From positions 1 to 64,000 of the forward strand of contig MPDC01000021.1 in NCBI GenBank assembly GCA_001874255.1: DNA of 64,000 nt. The letters are read 5' to 3'. The notes beneath the pieces were generated by a model, which did no database searches, had not been told where the DNA came from, and worked only from the letters and a program-made list of their open reading frames with translations. Of the stretch, positions 1 through 9,272 are shown in pieces. Position 1 is the stretch's first letter; each line of letters begins with the position of its first letter. A program made the position numbers and the translations under genes. This DNA is from Alphaproteobacteria bacterium MedPE-SWcel. GTDB lineage: Bacteria > Pseudomonadota > Alphaproteobacteria > Rhodobacterales > Rhodobacteraceae.

Positions 1-545
1 AACCGTGCCTCAACGCCGCCGGTGAGGGGCTGTCTACTGATACCCGGAGAAACCCGCAACCCCATAATTCAAAAAACGCACAGGAAATGTGAAGTTTCTA
101 CAATTACCAAGCACAAACAACGCCTTACGCAGACATCACCGCGCCCAAAACCCACAACACACCCCAACAGCCTCCCAAACGCCCCAACCCAAAACACCCC
201 AAAATCACCAAAACACAGCCTTATCCACACACAAACCAAACTTACCCACAGACTCACAAACTCAAAACAACGAACAACAACCGGAGACGGTAGCTGTGAC
301 GCAGGGCCGCGCGGCCTGAGGCCAAGGCACGAGCGGACCGAAACAAGAGGTCGAACACAGGCGCGTCGAACATGTGGCATCCGAGGTCAGGCAAACGGTG
401 AGCCTGCCGCCCCAGGCGGCAAGACAACAGGGTTTCGTTAAATCAGCCAAAAGGTTGAGATAATGTCCCGGCACTTCACGGGCGACATTACAGACACGGG
501 GCCGGTATGTTCCCATTGCCAAAGGAGCCAACACAGGACTTTCCC
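1..545. other. Gene-poor leader region with A+C-rich strand and DnaA box
   Basis: I see no credible gene here. Roughly positions 100-290 are extremely poor in G and T on the plus strand. The region contains a perfect DnaA box (TTATCCACA, 221-229) and a one-mismatch copy (TTACCCACA, 242-250). A short hairpin (TGCCGCC/GGCGGCA, 405-421) lies further on. Short open frames exist, but their Lys/Pro/Thr/Gln-rich translation only reflects base composition. The region could be part of a replication origin or simply a biased spacer; no rep or dnaA-like gene is nearby to decide. Confidence 0.45.
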
Positions 546-782
546 ATGACCAATTTGACAAAGACATTTGTTTTCATCATCGCACTTGCCACATCACAGG
601 GCCTTGCAGGCCATTTACCTGCGCAAACGGCGCCGGAGGTGGTCAACGGCCAAATCGCAGATGAGCGTGAGGATCTGGCGCATTGTGAAACAGATCAGAC
701 CTGTCAATTCGCCGATAATCTGGCCGGCGAGACCATTGATATGGCTTTTCCCACTTCGATAAATGACCAGATCACGGATTGA
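546..782 (+). CDS. Small secreted protein of unknown function
   Basis: The 78-residue product begins with a Lys-containing n-region, a hydrophobic stretch (about residues 6-20) and small residues before a likely cleavage site, so it looks exported. The mature part is short and acidic, with two cysteines (CETDQTC) that could form a disulphide. I do not recognise a family. I chose the ATG at 546 because the signal peptide starts there; an in-frame ATG at 507 would add 13 residues in front of it. A strong hairpin follows and would end the transcript. Small size and lack of a known family leave some doubt that it is translated. Confidence 0.5.
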   Translation: MTNLTKTFVFIIALATSQGLAGHLPAQTAPEVVNGQIADEREDLAHCETDQTCQFADNLAGETIDMAFPTSINDQITD

Positions 783-824
783 TCCGGGACCGGTCGCAAG
801 CAACATGATTTATGTGGCAAAGCC

Positions 825-855
825 AAAGGGGCAGATCGTAGCGATCTGCCCCTTT
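825..855. terminator. Bidirectional hairpin terminator
   Basis: This is a perfect 14-bp stem (AAAGGGGCAGATCG / CGATCTGCCCCTTT) around a 3-nt loop, with A residues at one end and T residues at the other. It lies between the convergent small secreted gene and fdsA, so it can serve both strands. Confidence 0.85.
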
Positions 856-859
856 CCTG

Positions 860-919
860 TTCTGTCTCGCCAAGTTCTGTCTCGCCCTGTTCAGTCTCGC
901 CCTGTTCAGTCTGGCGCGC
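860..919. repeat. 15-bp tandem repeat, about four copies
   Basis: Units start at 860, 875, 890 and 905 with the pattern TTCTGTCTCGCCCTG; later units change TCTGT to TCAGT and the last one is diverged. The array sits between the terminator and the fdsA stop codon. Another four-copy 15-bp array, with a different unit, lies at 60696-60755. Confidence 0.8.
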
Positions 920-934
920 GTCCGGTCCGGCCCC

Positions 935-3709
935 CTATTCGGCGGCAAGCTGTGCAGTAACCTTTTCAACCCGAACCGCAGAAAATTTGAATTCGGGAAT
1001 TTTGCCATAAGGATCAATCGCCGAATTGGTCAAAATGTTGGCGGCCGCCTCGACATAGGCAAAGGGCACGAACACCATATCCTCTGCAACGGCCCGATCG
1101 GCGCGCGCCATGATGTCAATGGACCCCCGGCGCGTGGAGAGACGGACCATGTCCCCCGGCTCCACCCCCAGCGCCCGGAGGGTGCGCGGATGCAGCGAGC
1201 AATTCGCCTCGGGCTCGACCGCATCCAGCACCAGCGACCGCCGGGTCATCGAGCCGGTGTGCCAATGTTCCAACTGGCGACCTGTGGTCATGATCATGGG
1301 ATACTCCGCATCGGGCGCCTCATCCGGCGGGATCACATTTGCAGGTGTGAACTTCGCCCTCCCCTCCGCACGCGGGAAACCATCCCCAAAGACGATTGCC
1401 TGACCGGGGTCTGTTTCATGCAACGAGGGATAGGTAATCGTCTCGGTCTCCAGCCGGTCCCACGTGATGTTGTCGAGTGACCGCATATTCACTTTCATTT
1501 CGGCAAAGACTTCGGACACATCCGCATATTGCCATGGCAACCCAATCCGCTGCGCCAGGGCCATGGTGATTTTCCAATCCTCACGCGCCTCCCCCGGAGG
1601 GGCGACTGCCGGGCGGACGCGCTGGACCTGACGATTGGTATTGGAGACTGTGCCGTTCTTTTCGTACAATGTGGACGCGGGCAGGATCACATCGGCATAA
1701 TTCGCCGTCTCCGTCAGGAATATATCCTGAACCACCATCAGCTCGAGCTTTGCAAAGGCATCGCGCGCATGATCCACATCAGGATCGGACATGGCGGGGT
1801 TTTCCCCCTGAATATACATGCCCCGGATATTGCCGGCATAGACCTGATCGACGATCTCGGTCACGGTGAGGCCTTTCTCGCTCGAGAAATCCCCTCCGCC
1901 CCAGACATCCGAGAAGGACCGGCGGACGTCATCCGATGTCACTGTCTGATAATCGGGCAGGAACATCGGCACCAGTCCGGCGTCCGACGCGCCCTGCACA
2001 TTGTTCTGCCCACGCAGAGGGTGCAATCCGGCGCCTGATTTGCCGACATTTCCTGTCATCAAGGCCAGCGAGATCAGGCAGCGCGAATTGTCGGTTCCGT
2101 GGATGTGCTGGCTGACGCCCATGCCCCAAAAGATCATGCCCGCCCTTGCACCGGCAAACAGACGTGCCACGCGGCGCAGTTGTTCCGGCTCGATGCCACA
2201 GATGGGGGCCATCTTTTCCGGGGTGAACTGGCGCAGGTGCGCCTTCTCTGCCTCCCAGTTTTCGGTCCAGCGATGGATATACTGGCTGTCGTAGAGCTCT
2301 TCCTCGACGATCACATTCATGATTGCATTGAGCATGGAGACATCCGCACCGGGGCGGAACTGAAGCATCTCTTCCGCGTGGCGGCGCAGTCCGACCCCGC
2401 GGGGATCCATGACGATCAGCTTGCCGCCCCGTTTGGTGAACTGCTTGAAATAGGTCGCCGCCACCGGATGGTTTTCGATCGGGTTCGCGCCGATAATAAT
2501 CGCGACATCCGCGTTTTCAATTTCATTGAAGGTCGCGGTAACCGCCCCCGAACCGACATTTTCAATCAGCGCGGCCACCGAAGAGGCGTGGCACAGGCGC
2601 GTACAGTGATCGACATTGTTGTGTTTGAACCCTTGGCGGATGAACTTCTGAAAAAGGTAGGCCTCTTCATTTGTACATTTCGCCGACCCAAAGCCCGCGA
2701 CCGATTTGGGGTCTTCGGCGCGCAGCCGCATCAGGCCCCGGGCCGCGACATCCAGTGCCTCGTCCCAAGTCGCCTCCCGGAAATGTGTCATCAGATCACC
2801 GGGATCGACATTCATGCCCTTGGCTGGCGCGTCTTCGCGTCGGATCAGCGGTTTGGTCAGACGATGCGGATGGTGGATATAGTCAAAGCCAAATCGCCCT
2901 TTCACGCAGAGGCGCCCCTCATTGGCGGGGCCGTTGATCCCCTCGACATATTTGACCTTGCCGTCCTTGACCTTGAGCGACACCTTGCAGCCCACCCCGC
3001 AAAAGGGACACACGCTTTCTGTTTCGGTGTCGAAATCTGCACGATCACCGACCTGGTTATCATCAACGACAGAGGCCGGCATCAGCGCCCCGGTCGGGCA
3101 GGCCTGCACACATTCACCGCAGGCCACACAGGACGACGTTCCCATCGGGTCGGCGATATCAAACGTCGGATAGGCATCATGGCCCCTGCCCGCCATGCCG
3201 ATCACATCGTTCACCTGCACCTCGCGACAGGCCCGCACACAGAGCCCGCAGGAGATACAGGCATCGAGGTTCACACTCATCGCCACATGGCTGTCATCAA
3301 GAAGGGGGATACGGCCCTCTTCCAGCTTTGGGAACCGCGACTCTGTCACCCCGTTCAGCTCTGCCATGTCCCAGAGATGCGAGGATCTGTCATGCGCCAG
3401 TTCCGGTTCCGGCTGGTCGGCGACCAATAGTTCCATCACCATCTTGCGGGCATTCGATGCCCGTGCGTTGTTGGTGACAACCACCATGCCCTCGGACGGT
3501 TCGCGTATGCACGAGGCCGCCAGAGTTCGTTCGCCTTTGATCTCGACCATGCAGGCGCGGCAATTTCCGTCAGGCCGATACCCCGGCTGCGGCTTGTGAC
3601 ACAGATGCGGAATCCTGAGCCCGCGACCATTGGCAACTTCCCAAATGGTCATGCCGGCATCCGCACGCACTTGCTCGCCGTCGAGCGTGAAGGTGATTTG
3701 CTTCGGCAT
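935..3709 (-). CDS. fdsA: NAD-dependent formate dehydrogenase, alpha (molybdenum) subunit
   Basis: This is the catalytic subunit of the soluble formate dehydrogenase, which oxidises formate to CO2 at a bis-molybdopterin guanine dinucleotide centre. The 924 residues show an N-terminal 2Fe-2S ferredoxin domain (Cys37, 50, 53, 67), a double 4Fe-4S ferredoxin module (Cys151-161 and Cys194-204), a further 4Fe-4S motif (Cys234, 237, 241, 268) and the molybdopterin domains. The motif HCTRLCH at about 368-374 supplies the Cys373-His374 pair expected at the metal, so the enzyme is a cysteine, not selenocysteine, form. It starts 3 nt after fdsGB, whose end carries its ribosome binding site (GAGGAGG). 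The usual companions fdsC/fdhD, mobA and fdsD do not follow; the transcript runs into a terminator. Confidence 0.95.
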   Translation of the reverse strand: MPKQITFTLDGEQVRADAGMTIWEVANGRGLRIPHLCHKPQPGYRPDGNCRACMVEIKGERTLAASCIREPSEGMVVVTNNARASNARKMVMELLVADQPEPELAHDRSSHLWDMAELNGVTESRFPKLEEGRIPLLDDSHVAMSVNLDACISCGLCVRACREVQVNDVIGMAGRGHDAYPTFDIADPMGTSSCVACGECVQACPTGALMPASVVDDNQVGDRADFDTETESVCPFCGVGCKVSLKVKDGKVKYVEGINGPANEGRLCVKGRFGFDYIHHPHRLTKPLIRREDAPAKGMNVDPGDLMTHFREATWDEALDVAARGLMRLRAEDPKSVAGFGSAKCTNEEAYLFQKFIRQGFKHNNVDHCTRLCHASSVAALIENVGSGAVTATFNEIENADVAIIIGANPIENHPVAATYFKQFTKRGGKLIVMDPRGVGLRRHAEEMLQFRPGADVSMLNAIMNVIVEEELYDSQYIHRWTENWEAEKAHLRQFTPEKMAPICGIEPEQLRRVARLFAGARAGMIFWGMGVSQHIHGTDNSRCLISLALMTGNVGKSGAGLHPLRGQNNVQGASDAGLVPMFLPDYQTVTSDDVRRSFSDVWGGGDFSSEKGLTVTEIVDQVYAGNIRGMYIQGENPAMSDPDVDHARDAFAKLELMVVQDIFLTETANYADVILPASTLYEKNGTVSNTNRQVQRVRPAVAPPGEAREDWKITMALAQRIGLPWQYADVSEVFAEMKVNMRSLDNITWDRLETETITYPSLHETDPGQAIVFGDGFPRAEGRAKFTPANVIPPDEAPDAEYPMIMTTGRQLEHWHTGSMTRRSLVLDAVEPEANCSLHPRTLRALGVEPGDMVRLSTRRGSIDIMARADRAVAEDMVFVPFAYVEAAANILTNSAIDPYGKIPEFKFSAVRVEKVTAQLAAE

Positions 3710-3712
3710 ATC

Positions 3713-5401
3713 TTATACCTCCTCGGGGAAATGCTTCATGGTCAGACGGATCGGGTTCGGCGCAGCCTGACCGAGCCCGCAAATGGACGTATCCACCATG
3801 GCTTGAGACAGCTCTTCCAGCAGCGGCTGGTCCCATTTTTCGGCCTGCATCAATTTCACCGCCTTTTCGCAACCGACGCGGCACGGGGTACACTGACCGC
3901 AGCTTTCATCCTCGAAGAAGCGGAGCATATTGAGCGCCGCATCCCTGGCACTGTCGTGATCGGACAAGACCACCACCGCCGCGGACCCGATAAACGATCC
4001 ATGCGGTTGCAAGGTGTCAAAGTCCAACGGGATGTCATTCATATGCGCAGGCAGCAGCCCGGAAGAGGGTCCTCCCGGCTGGTAGGCCTTGAAAATATGG
4101 CCATCGAGCATACCGCCCGCCGCGTCGATCACATCCGTGATGGTGGAGCCCGCAGGCAGAAGATGCACGCCCGGTGATTTCACACGCCCGGACACCGAAT
4201 AGGAGCGAAGCCCCCTGCGGCCGTTCTTTTCAACCGCGTTCAGACATTCCGGTCCTTCACGGTTGATCTTGCAGATCCAGTGCAGGGTTTCCACATTGTG
4301 CACGAGGGTCGGACGACCAAAGATGCCCACCTGAGCCACGAATGGCGGGCGATGCCGTGGCTCGCCCCGCTTGCCCTCGATCGACTCGATCATGGCGCTC
4401 TCTTCGCCGCAGATATAGGCGCCTGCCCCGCGACGCAGATCGATATATCCCGGCTCGACCACCCCTGCCTCCTCGAGCGCACGGATCTCTGTTGCGAGGA
4501 TTTCAAGAACTGCCGGATATTCATCGCGCATATATATGAACGCCTTTTCGGCCTCTACCGCCCATGCCGCGATCAGCATCCCCTCCAGGAAAACATGCGG
4601 AATGCGCTCCAGATAGTAGCGATCCTTGAAGGTCCCCGGCTCTCCTTCGTCGCCGTTGACCGCAAGATATCGCGGCCCCTCGTTCATACGGACAAAGCCC
4701 CATTTCTTGCCACTCGGGAAGCCGGCTCCGCCCAGACCACGCAAGCCAGCCGAGAGCACTTTTTCCTGGACCGACTCCCAGTCACCATTGCGCCGCAGAT
4801 CCGCCAGAACCTCGTACCCACCGGCCATCGCGTATTCGCGATAGGTCTGATAGGGCGGCAGATGGACATGGGTGTCCCCGTCCGCCACCGCAGCCTCGGC
4901 CTTTGCCAAGGTGGCGTGATCAATGTGATTGTGACCGATTTCCAGCACCGGCGCGGTGTCACAGCGCCCCATGCACGGCGCCCGCAGGACCCGCACCCGG
5001 TCCGGATCCATCCCCTGTTCGAGCGCCTGTTTGAGCTGTTCTGCCCCGGCGAGTTCACATGACAACGAATCGCAGACCCGAATAGTCAGCGCAGGTGGCG
5101 GCGTCTCGCCCTCCTTGACGACATCGAAATGGGCATAGAAGCTGGCGACTTCGTAGATTTCCGCCTGACCCGTCCGCATTTCCTCGGCCAGCGCCCGAAT
5201 ATGGGCCGCCGAAATATGGCCAAATCGATCCTGCACCAGATGCAGGAATTCTATCAACAGATCGCGGGTTCTAGGACGATCACCAAGCAGGTCTCGTATA
5301 TCAGACTGCGCCTGATCATCGAGCTGACGCCCTTTCGGGGTTTTGCGTCCTTTCCCGCGTCCGGATTTCCAGACGCCTTTCGTGTTGTCCAGAGGTGCCA
5401 T
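3713..5401 (-). CDS. fdsB: Formate dehydrogenase, fused gamma-beta (NADH-binding) subunit
   Basis: This subunit passes electrons from FdsA to NAD+. The first roughly 150 residues are NuoE-like (FdsG), with the 2Fe-2S cysteines in CDSLSC and APCMGRC. The rest is NuoF-like (FdsB): an FMN/NAD glycine-rich stretch (GLRGLGGAGFPSGKKWG), NGDEGEPGTFKDR, the GAYICGEE segment, and a C-terminal 4Fe-4S motif (SCGQCTPCRVGC with a later CGLG). In many bacteria these are two genes; here they are fused (562 residues). I chose the ATG ending at 5401 because GGGAGAG precedes it; the frame stays open 20 codons further upstream without a good signal. It is followed directly by fdsA. Confidence 0.93.
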   Translation of the reverse strand: MAPLDNTKGVWKSGRGKGRKTPKGRQLDDQAQSDIRDLLGDRPRTRDLLIEFLHLVQDRFGHISAAHIRALAEEMRTGQAEIYEVASFYAHFDVVKEGETPPPALTIRVCDSLSCELAGAEQLKQALEQGMDPDRVRVLRAPCMGRCDTAPVLEIGHNHIDHATLAKAEAAVADGDTHVHLPPYQTYREYAMAGGYEVLADLRRNGDWESVQEKVLSAGLRGLGGAGFPSGKKWGFVRMNEGPRYLAVNGDEGEPGTFKDRYYLERIPHVFLEGMLIAAWAVEAEKAFIYMRDEYPAVLEILATEIRALEEAGVVEPGYIDLRRGAGAYICGEESAMIESIEGKRGEPRHRPPFVAQVGIFGRPTLVHNVETLHWICKINREGPECLNAVEKNGRRGLRSYSVSGRVKSPGVHLLPAGSTITDVIDAAGGMLDGHIFKAYQPGGPSSGLLPAHMNDIPLDFDTLQPHGSFIGSAAVVVLSDHDSARDAALNMLRFFEDESCGQCTPCRVGCEKAVKLMQAEKWDQPLLEELSQAMVDTSICGLGQAAPNPIRLTMKHFPEEV

Positions 5402-5493
5402 GGGTCTCTCCCAGCTCAGGTGCCTTTGCACCGGAGTCCCACCCCCGCCCCTCTTGGTCAAATCTGAATACCCAAAGCCGCAATAAGAAAGTT

Positions 5494-6381
5494 TTATCGT
5501 GCATCAGCGGCGATGACGTCTTTCAGGGCCCGAACTGTCGTCAATTCGGTCTGCCTCTCGACAGAGGCAAGACAGATTGGCCGTGTCTGATCGGGGTCGA
5601 CCAGGCGCACGGCCCGGGTGCCGTCGAGCGGGCCCAGCGCCTCGATCAACGCCAGCGGCAAGATGGCGGCCACCGACCCGGCCCGCGCCATCACAATCGA
5701 CGCCATGAAACCGGTCGACTCGGACATGATTTCGGGTTTCAGGTCCAGATCCGCAAAAATCCGGTCAAGGATGCGCCGGTTCTGCATTTGAGGTTCCAGC
5801 AGGCTAAGCGGCAGATTGGCCGCCTCCTGCCACGAGATCGCATCTCCGTAGCCCGCCAGCATCGGCTCACTGGCCAGCAGGACGTATGTTTCATCGTAGA
5901 GCGGCAGCAGATTGATATGATCGCGTCCGACACTGTCGCTGTAGGTGACACCGACATCAATTGTCCCGTCGTAGAGACGCTGCTGGATGCTGAGGGAGGT
6001 TGTCACTTCGAGACGCGCCAGAACGCGGGGGTGCGCCTGGTGCAGACGATTGATCAGTTGTGCCGCATAGGAGGTCGCGGTCGGCACCACCCCCAGAACA
6101 AGCGTGCCCGTGACTTCGCCGCGCGCCGCCGCGATTTCCTGATCCAAAGCCTTCGCATCGTCCAGAATACTGCGGGCACGGTCGACAATCATCTGCCCTT
6201 CCCCGGTCAGCCCCTGGAACCGATTGCCGCGACGCACAATTGACAGGCCCAACTTGTCCTCAAGGCTGCGAATCCGCATGGAGAAGGCCGGTTGCGACAT
6301 GTTCGATGCCTCTGCCGCCTTGGCAAAATGACGATGACGCGCAAGCGCCGTAAGCAATTGCATATCCTTGAGCTCGATCAT
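5494..6381 (-). CDS. LysR-family regulator upstream of the formate dehydrogenase genes
   Basis: This 295-residue protein has the N-terminal winged helix-turn-helix of LysR regulators (about residues 5-62, with FAKAAEASNMSQPAFSMRI) followed by a periplasmic-binding-like effector domain. It lies 92 bp upstream of fdsGB in the same direction, so it most likely controls that operon, as FdsR does in Cupriavidus. The effector is unknown from sequence. Being co-directional rather than divergent is less usual for LysR regulators; it may share a transcript with its targets. Confidence 0.85.
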   Translation of the reverse strand: MIELKDMQLLTALARHRHFAKAAEASNMSQPAFSMRIRSLEDKLGLSIVRRGNRFQGLTGEGQMIVDRARSILDDAKALDQEIAAARGEVTGTLVLGVVPTATSYAAQLINRLHQAHPRVLARLEVTTSLSIQQRLYDGTIDVGVTYSDSVGRDHINLLPLYDETYVLLASEPMLAGYGDAISWQEAANLPLSLLEPQMQNRRILDRIFADLDLKPEIMSESTGFMASIVMARAGSVAAILPLALIEALGPLDGTRAVRLVDPDQTRPICLASVERQTELTTVRALKDVIAADAR

Positions 6382-6725
6382 CGCACTGTGTTCCCCTTAC
6401 CCGCAGCCTAGAAACCGAAATCCCGGCCCTGCCCGAAATTCGGTGATTGAAAAAGACATTACATTTTTATCCTGTGCCACTGCCGCCGGCCCAAAGCCCC
6501 TCACCTGCAACCTTCATGAAGGATGCGTCCTGCAACGTATTGGGATCAAGATGTTTATTGCCGTGTCTGGCGCGAACGCCGTCGGCAGAGGAACACGGGC
6601 CGCAGGTCGACCGCTCCGGAGCAACCCGACATCACAAGCGACTGGATTAATTGACTAGTAAACTCTGTGCGATACGCCAGTCGGAATGAAGTCTACCGGT
6701 GCCTCGGGCATGAAGGAGTTAAATC
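6382..6725. other. Divergent intergenic region, lysR / Cache protein
   Basis: This 344-bp gap must hold promoters for the minus-strand lysR gene and the plus-strand Cache-like gene. The only site I can place is the ribosome binding site AAGGAG just ahead of the GTG at 6726. I see no convincing ORF, terminator or operator. Confidence 0.5.
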
Positions 6726-7292
6726 GTGCGTTTTGTCATTTCTGTTACCGCCATGCTGCTTGGATCTTCCGCCTTTGCAGATGAATTCACCCCCGCTCTT
6801 CAGGCCTATATGGAAGCTGAGATCAGTGGTTGGGCAAACTCCCCGGACATCGTGGCCGCGATCAATGCTCAAAACGCCGCCCACGCGGGTTTGACACAGG
6901 CCCAGATCGACGAGATGGACAAGAATTGGCGCGCGCAGGTCGGTGATCCGACGAGCACAATGATCGCTCCGGTTCTGGATCATCCGGTCTCCGATCTTCT
7001 CAGAGCCCGCATCGAGAGCTCCATGGGAGCGATGACCGAGATTTTCGTGATGGATGAGCATGGTCTGAATGTTGCGGCTTCCGATATGACGTCGGACATG
7101 TGGCAGGGCGACGAGGCCAAATTCCAGGACACTTATGGCAAAGGTGCCGGGAGCGTCCATATCAGCAACGTTGAACTCGACGAATCCACCCAACGCTATC
7201 AGGGCCAGGTCTCCGTCACCGTGGTTGATCCCGACTCAGGTGCCCCGATCGGAGCAATTACTGTCGGTCTCGACGCAGAGAGCCTTCTGTAA
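6726..7292 (+). CDS. Secreted single-domain Cache-like sensory protein
   Basis: The 188-residue product has a signal peptide (about 18 residues, ending SSAFA) and then one domain with no transmembrane anchor. The stretch around residues 99-125 (FVMDEHGLNVAASD, then WQGDEAKFQDTYG) resembles the core of extracellular PDC/Cache sensor domains, which are usually part of chemoreceptors or histidine kinases. Here it is free in the periplasm and lies 36 bp before a chemoreceptor gene, so a role as a soluble ligand-binding partner of that receptor is a reasonable inference. The start is GTG, chosen because AAGGAG lies 7 nt upstream and the signal peptide starts there. Confidence 0.75.
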   Translation: MRFVISVTAMLLGSSAFADEFTPALQAYMEAEISGWANSPDIVAAINAQNAAHAGLTQAQIDEMDKNWRAQVGDPTSTMIAPVLDHPVSDLLRARIESSMGAMTEIFVMDEHGLNVAASDMTSDMWQGDEAKFQDTYGKGAGSVHISNVELDESTQRYQGQVSVTVVDPDSGAPIGAITVGLDAESLL

Positions 7293-7328
7293 ATCCGTTC
7301 ACATTCAGTCAGAGAGATGGGAACATCC

Positions 7329-9212
7329 ATGGCAACAATGGCAACAACTCCTAAGATCAGGGGCTCATCGGTCTTTGCCAAGATTGGGCTTCTGATAGCG
7401 GCCGCGACGCTGGTCACGGCAACCTTCATTACGGTCGCCAACAAGATTATCATCGATAAAGCAGTGCAGGAGGGCGTATATGCCCTCGGCGCAAATATGA
7501 CACAATCCATTGCGTCCCGCAGTGGTGGTGCGATCCGGTTTGGCGATACCGAAAAACTCTCCAGCAACCTGCAGGCCGCGTTGGAGGCCTCGGAAGGCCG
7601 CGCGCATCATGGTGTTGTGGTCAACATGGACGGAGAGGTCATTGCCTCTTTCGGAGAGGCCGACGAAAAAGAGACTGCGGATCTTGCATCCATTGGCTAC
7701 ACATCTGCGCAAACCGGCATGCCCGAAAGCACCGGCGACGGCAGCTTTGCGGCGGCACCGGCAACCACAACCAAAGGGACAGTGGTCGGAGCCGTAGCGA
7801 TCCATTGGTCGAGCAAAGCCGCCAAAGCTGCGGTCCTTCAGGATCAACTGCTGGCCTACGGAATAGCATCGTTCCTGTTCCTGGTGATGTGCCTGTTGTC
7901 GGCATTTGTGCTGCGCCGCGTAATCAGCCTCCCCCTCAAGAACCTCGGCAAGAGCATCGACGTCATCGCCGAGGGGGATTACACACAGCCGGGAGAATAC
8001 CTGACCCGAGCCGATGAAATCGGCAGCATTTCTCGAAATGTCGAGAATCTCAAGCAACAGCTGGCTGAAGCACGCGACCTTGAAGAGGTACGTAAACAGC
8101 AGCAACAGGTGCAAGAACAGGTCGTTGATGCTCTGAACCATGCCCTGAAGCAAATGTCAGACGGCGATTTGACCCATGCGATCAGCGAGCCTTTCACGGA
8201 AGAATACGAAACCCTTCGTCGTCACTTCAACTCCACACGTGCTACGATGGTCAGTATCATAGACTCCGTCATCGAAAGCTCCGAGCGGATCCGTTCCAGC
8301 GCTGAACAGATCAGCGTCTCCTCTGGCGATCTGTCGCAACGTACCGAAAGCCAAGCCGCCACCTTGGAAGAAACGGCCGCCGCCATGGAGGAGCTGAACA
8401 GTAGCGTACGCTCTGCCGCGGAAGGCGCCCGTCATGTCGAGAGCATCATGGATGACGCCCGTTCGACTGCCGAAGAAAGTGGCAAAGTGGTTTCTGATGC
8501 CGTCGATGCGATGTCCAAAATCGAAGCGTCATCCAGCAAGATTTCACAAATCCTCACTGTCATCGACGACATCGCCTTTCAAACAAACCTGCTGGCCCTG
8601 AACGCAGGCGTGGAAGCGGCCAGAGCTGGCGAAGCCGGCCGCGGGTTCGCCGTTGTTGCCTCAGAAGTCCGGGCCCTCGCGCAACGCTCCTCTGATGCCG
8701 CCCAGGAAATCAAGAGCCTGATTGTCGAAAGTACCGAGCAAGTCGGCTCAGGCGTGCGGCTGGTGGGGCGGACTGGCGAAGAGCTCGAGAAAATCATTGT
8801 CCGAGTTGGAACTATTTCCAGCCATGTCAGCGATATTGCGACTGGAGCCGAGGAACAGTCGACCACGCTAAATGAGATCAACACTGGCGTATCGCAGCTG
8901 GATCAGGTTACTCAGCACAATGCCGCTATGGTCGAAGAAACGACTGCGGCAAGCCAAGTGCTCCGCAACGATGCGGCACAGCTTGCCCGTGTTGTGGCAG
9001 TGTTCAAAACCGACGGAACAGAGCGCCGTGTCGATGCGCTTGATCAAGCCCCCCCCTCGCCAGAGCCAGTAGCCGAAATCGAAACCCAGGATGTGGAGGT
9101 TCAGGACGTGGAGGCTCAGGACGTAGAGCCGGAGCCCCAATGGGCTGAACCGGAACAGTCTGAACCGCAGCCACAGGTGCTGAAACAAGCTGCAGGCTGG
9201 GACGATTTTTGA
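7329..9212 (+). CDS. Methyl-accepting chemotaxis protein with C-terminal docking pentapeptide
   Basis: This transmembrane chemoreceptor (627 residues) has a first membrane helix at about 14-35, a small periplasmic domain to about 165, a second helix near 175-197, a HAMP region and a cytoplasmic coiled coil. The coiled-coil tip ([20 protein letters not shown], about 414-433) is the conserved CheA/CheW-binding hairpin. The C-terminus is a Pro/Glu-rich linker with a repeated Q-D-V-E pattern ending in GWDDF. This resembles the xWxxF peptide that tethers CheR/CheB to high-abundance receptors. The ATG at 7329 has GGGA 6 nt upstream; the ATG at 7317 has GAGAG too close to it. The upstream secreted Cache protein is a likely partner. 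Confidence 0.9.
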   Translation: MATMATTPKIRGSSVFAKIGLLIAAATLVTATFITVANKIIIDKAVQEGVYALGANMTQSIASRSGGAIRFGDTEKLSSNLQAALEASEGRAHHGVVVNMDGEVIASFGEADEKETADLASIGYTSAQTGMPESTGDGSFAAAPATTTKGTVVGAVAIHWSSKAAKAAVLQDQLLAYGIASFLFLVMCLLSAFVLRRVISLPLKNLGKSIDVIAEGDYTQPGEYLTRADEIGSISRNVENLKQQLAEARDLEEVRKQQQQVQEQVVDALNHALKQMSDGDLTHAISEPFTEEYETLRRHFNSTRATMVSIIDSVIESSERIRSSAEQISVSSGDLSQRTESQAATLEETAAAMEELNSSVRSAAEGARHVESIMDDARSTAEESGKVVSDAVDAMSKIEASSSKISQILTVIDDIAFQTNLLALNAGVEAARAGEAGRGFAVVASEVRALAQRSSDAAQEIKSLIVESTEQVGSGVRLVGRTGEELEKIIVRVGTISSHVSDIATGAEEQSTTLNEINTGVSQLDQVTQHNAAMVEETTAASQVLRNDAAQLARVVAVFKTDGTERRVDALDQAPPSPEPVAEIETQDVEVQDVEAQDVEPEPQWAEPEQSEPQPQVLKQAAGWDDF

Positions 9213-9235
9213 CAATCTCGTGACCCGTCGTTGAC

Positions 9236-9272
9236 AAAAGAGGCGCCGGTGGATTTTCACCGCGCCTCCTTT
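9236..9272 (+). terminator. Hairpin terminator after the chemoreceptor gene
   Basis: The arms GAGGCGC (9240-9246) and GCGCCTC (9262-9268), extended by GGTG/CACC with one bulged C, enclose the loop GATTTT. A residues precede and CTTT follows. It lies 27 bp past the receptor stop codon. The rest of the gap up to 9510 holds nothing I recognise. Confidence 0.7.

Noticed and set aside
22-441. 139-codon frame in the A+C-rich block
   Set aside because: The Lys/Thr/Pro/Gln/Asn composition follows from base bias alone; no ribosome binding site or similarity.
2099-3430. 443-codon plus-strand open frame opposite fdsA
   Set aside because: It is antisense to a well-supported gene, and its His/Arg/Gly-rich translation is the mirror of GC-rich codon use. 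No family similarity.
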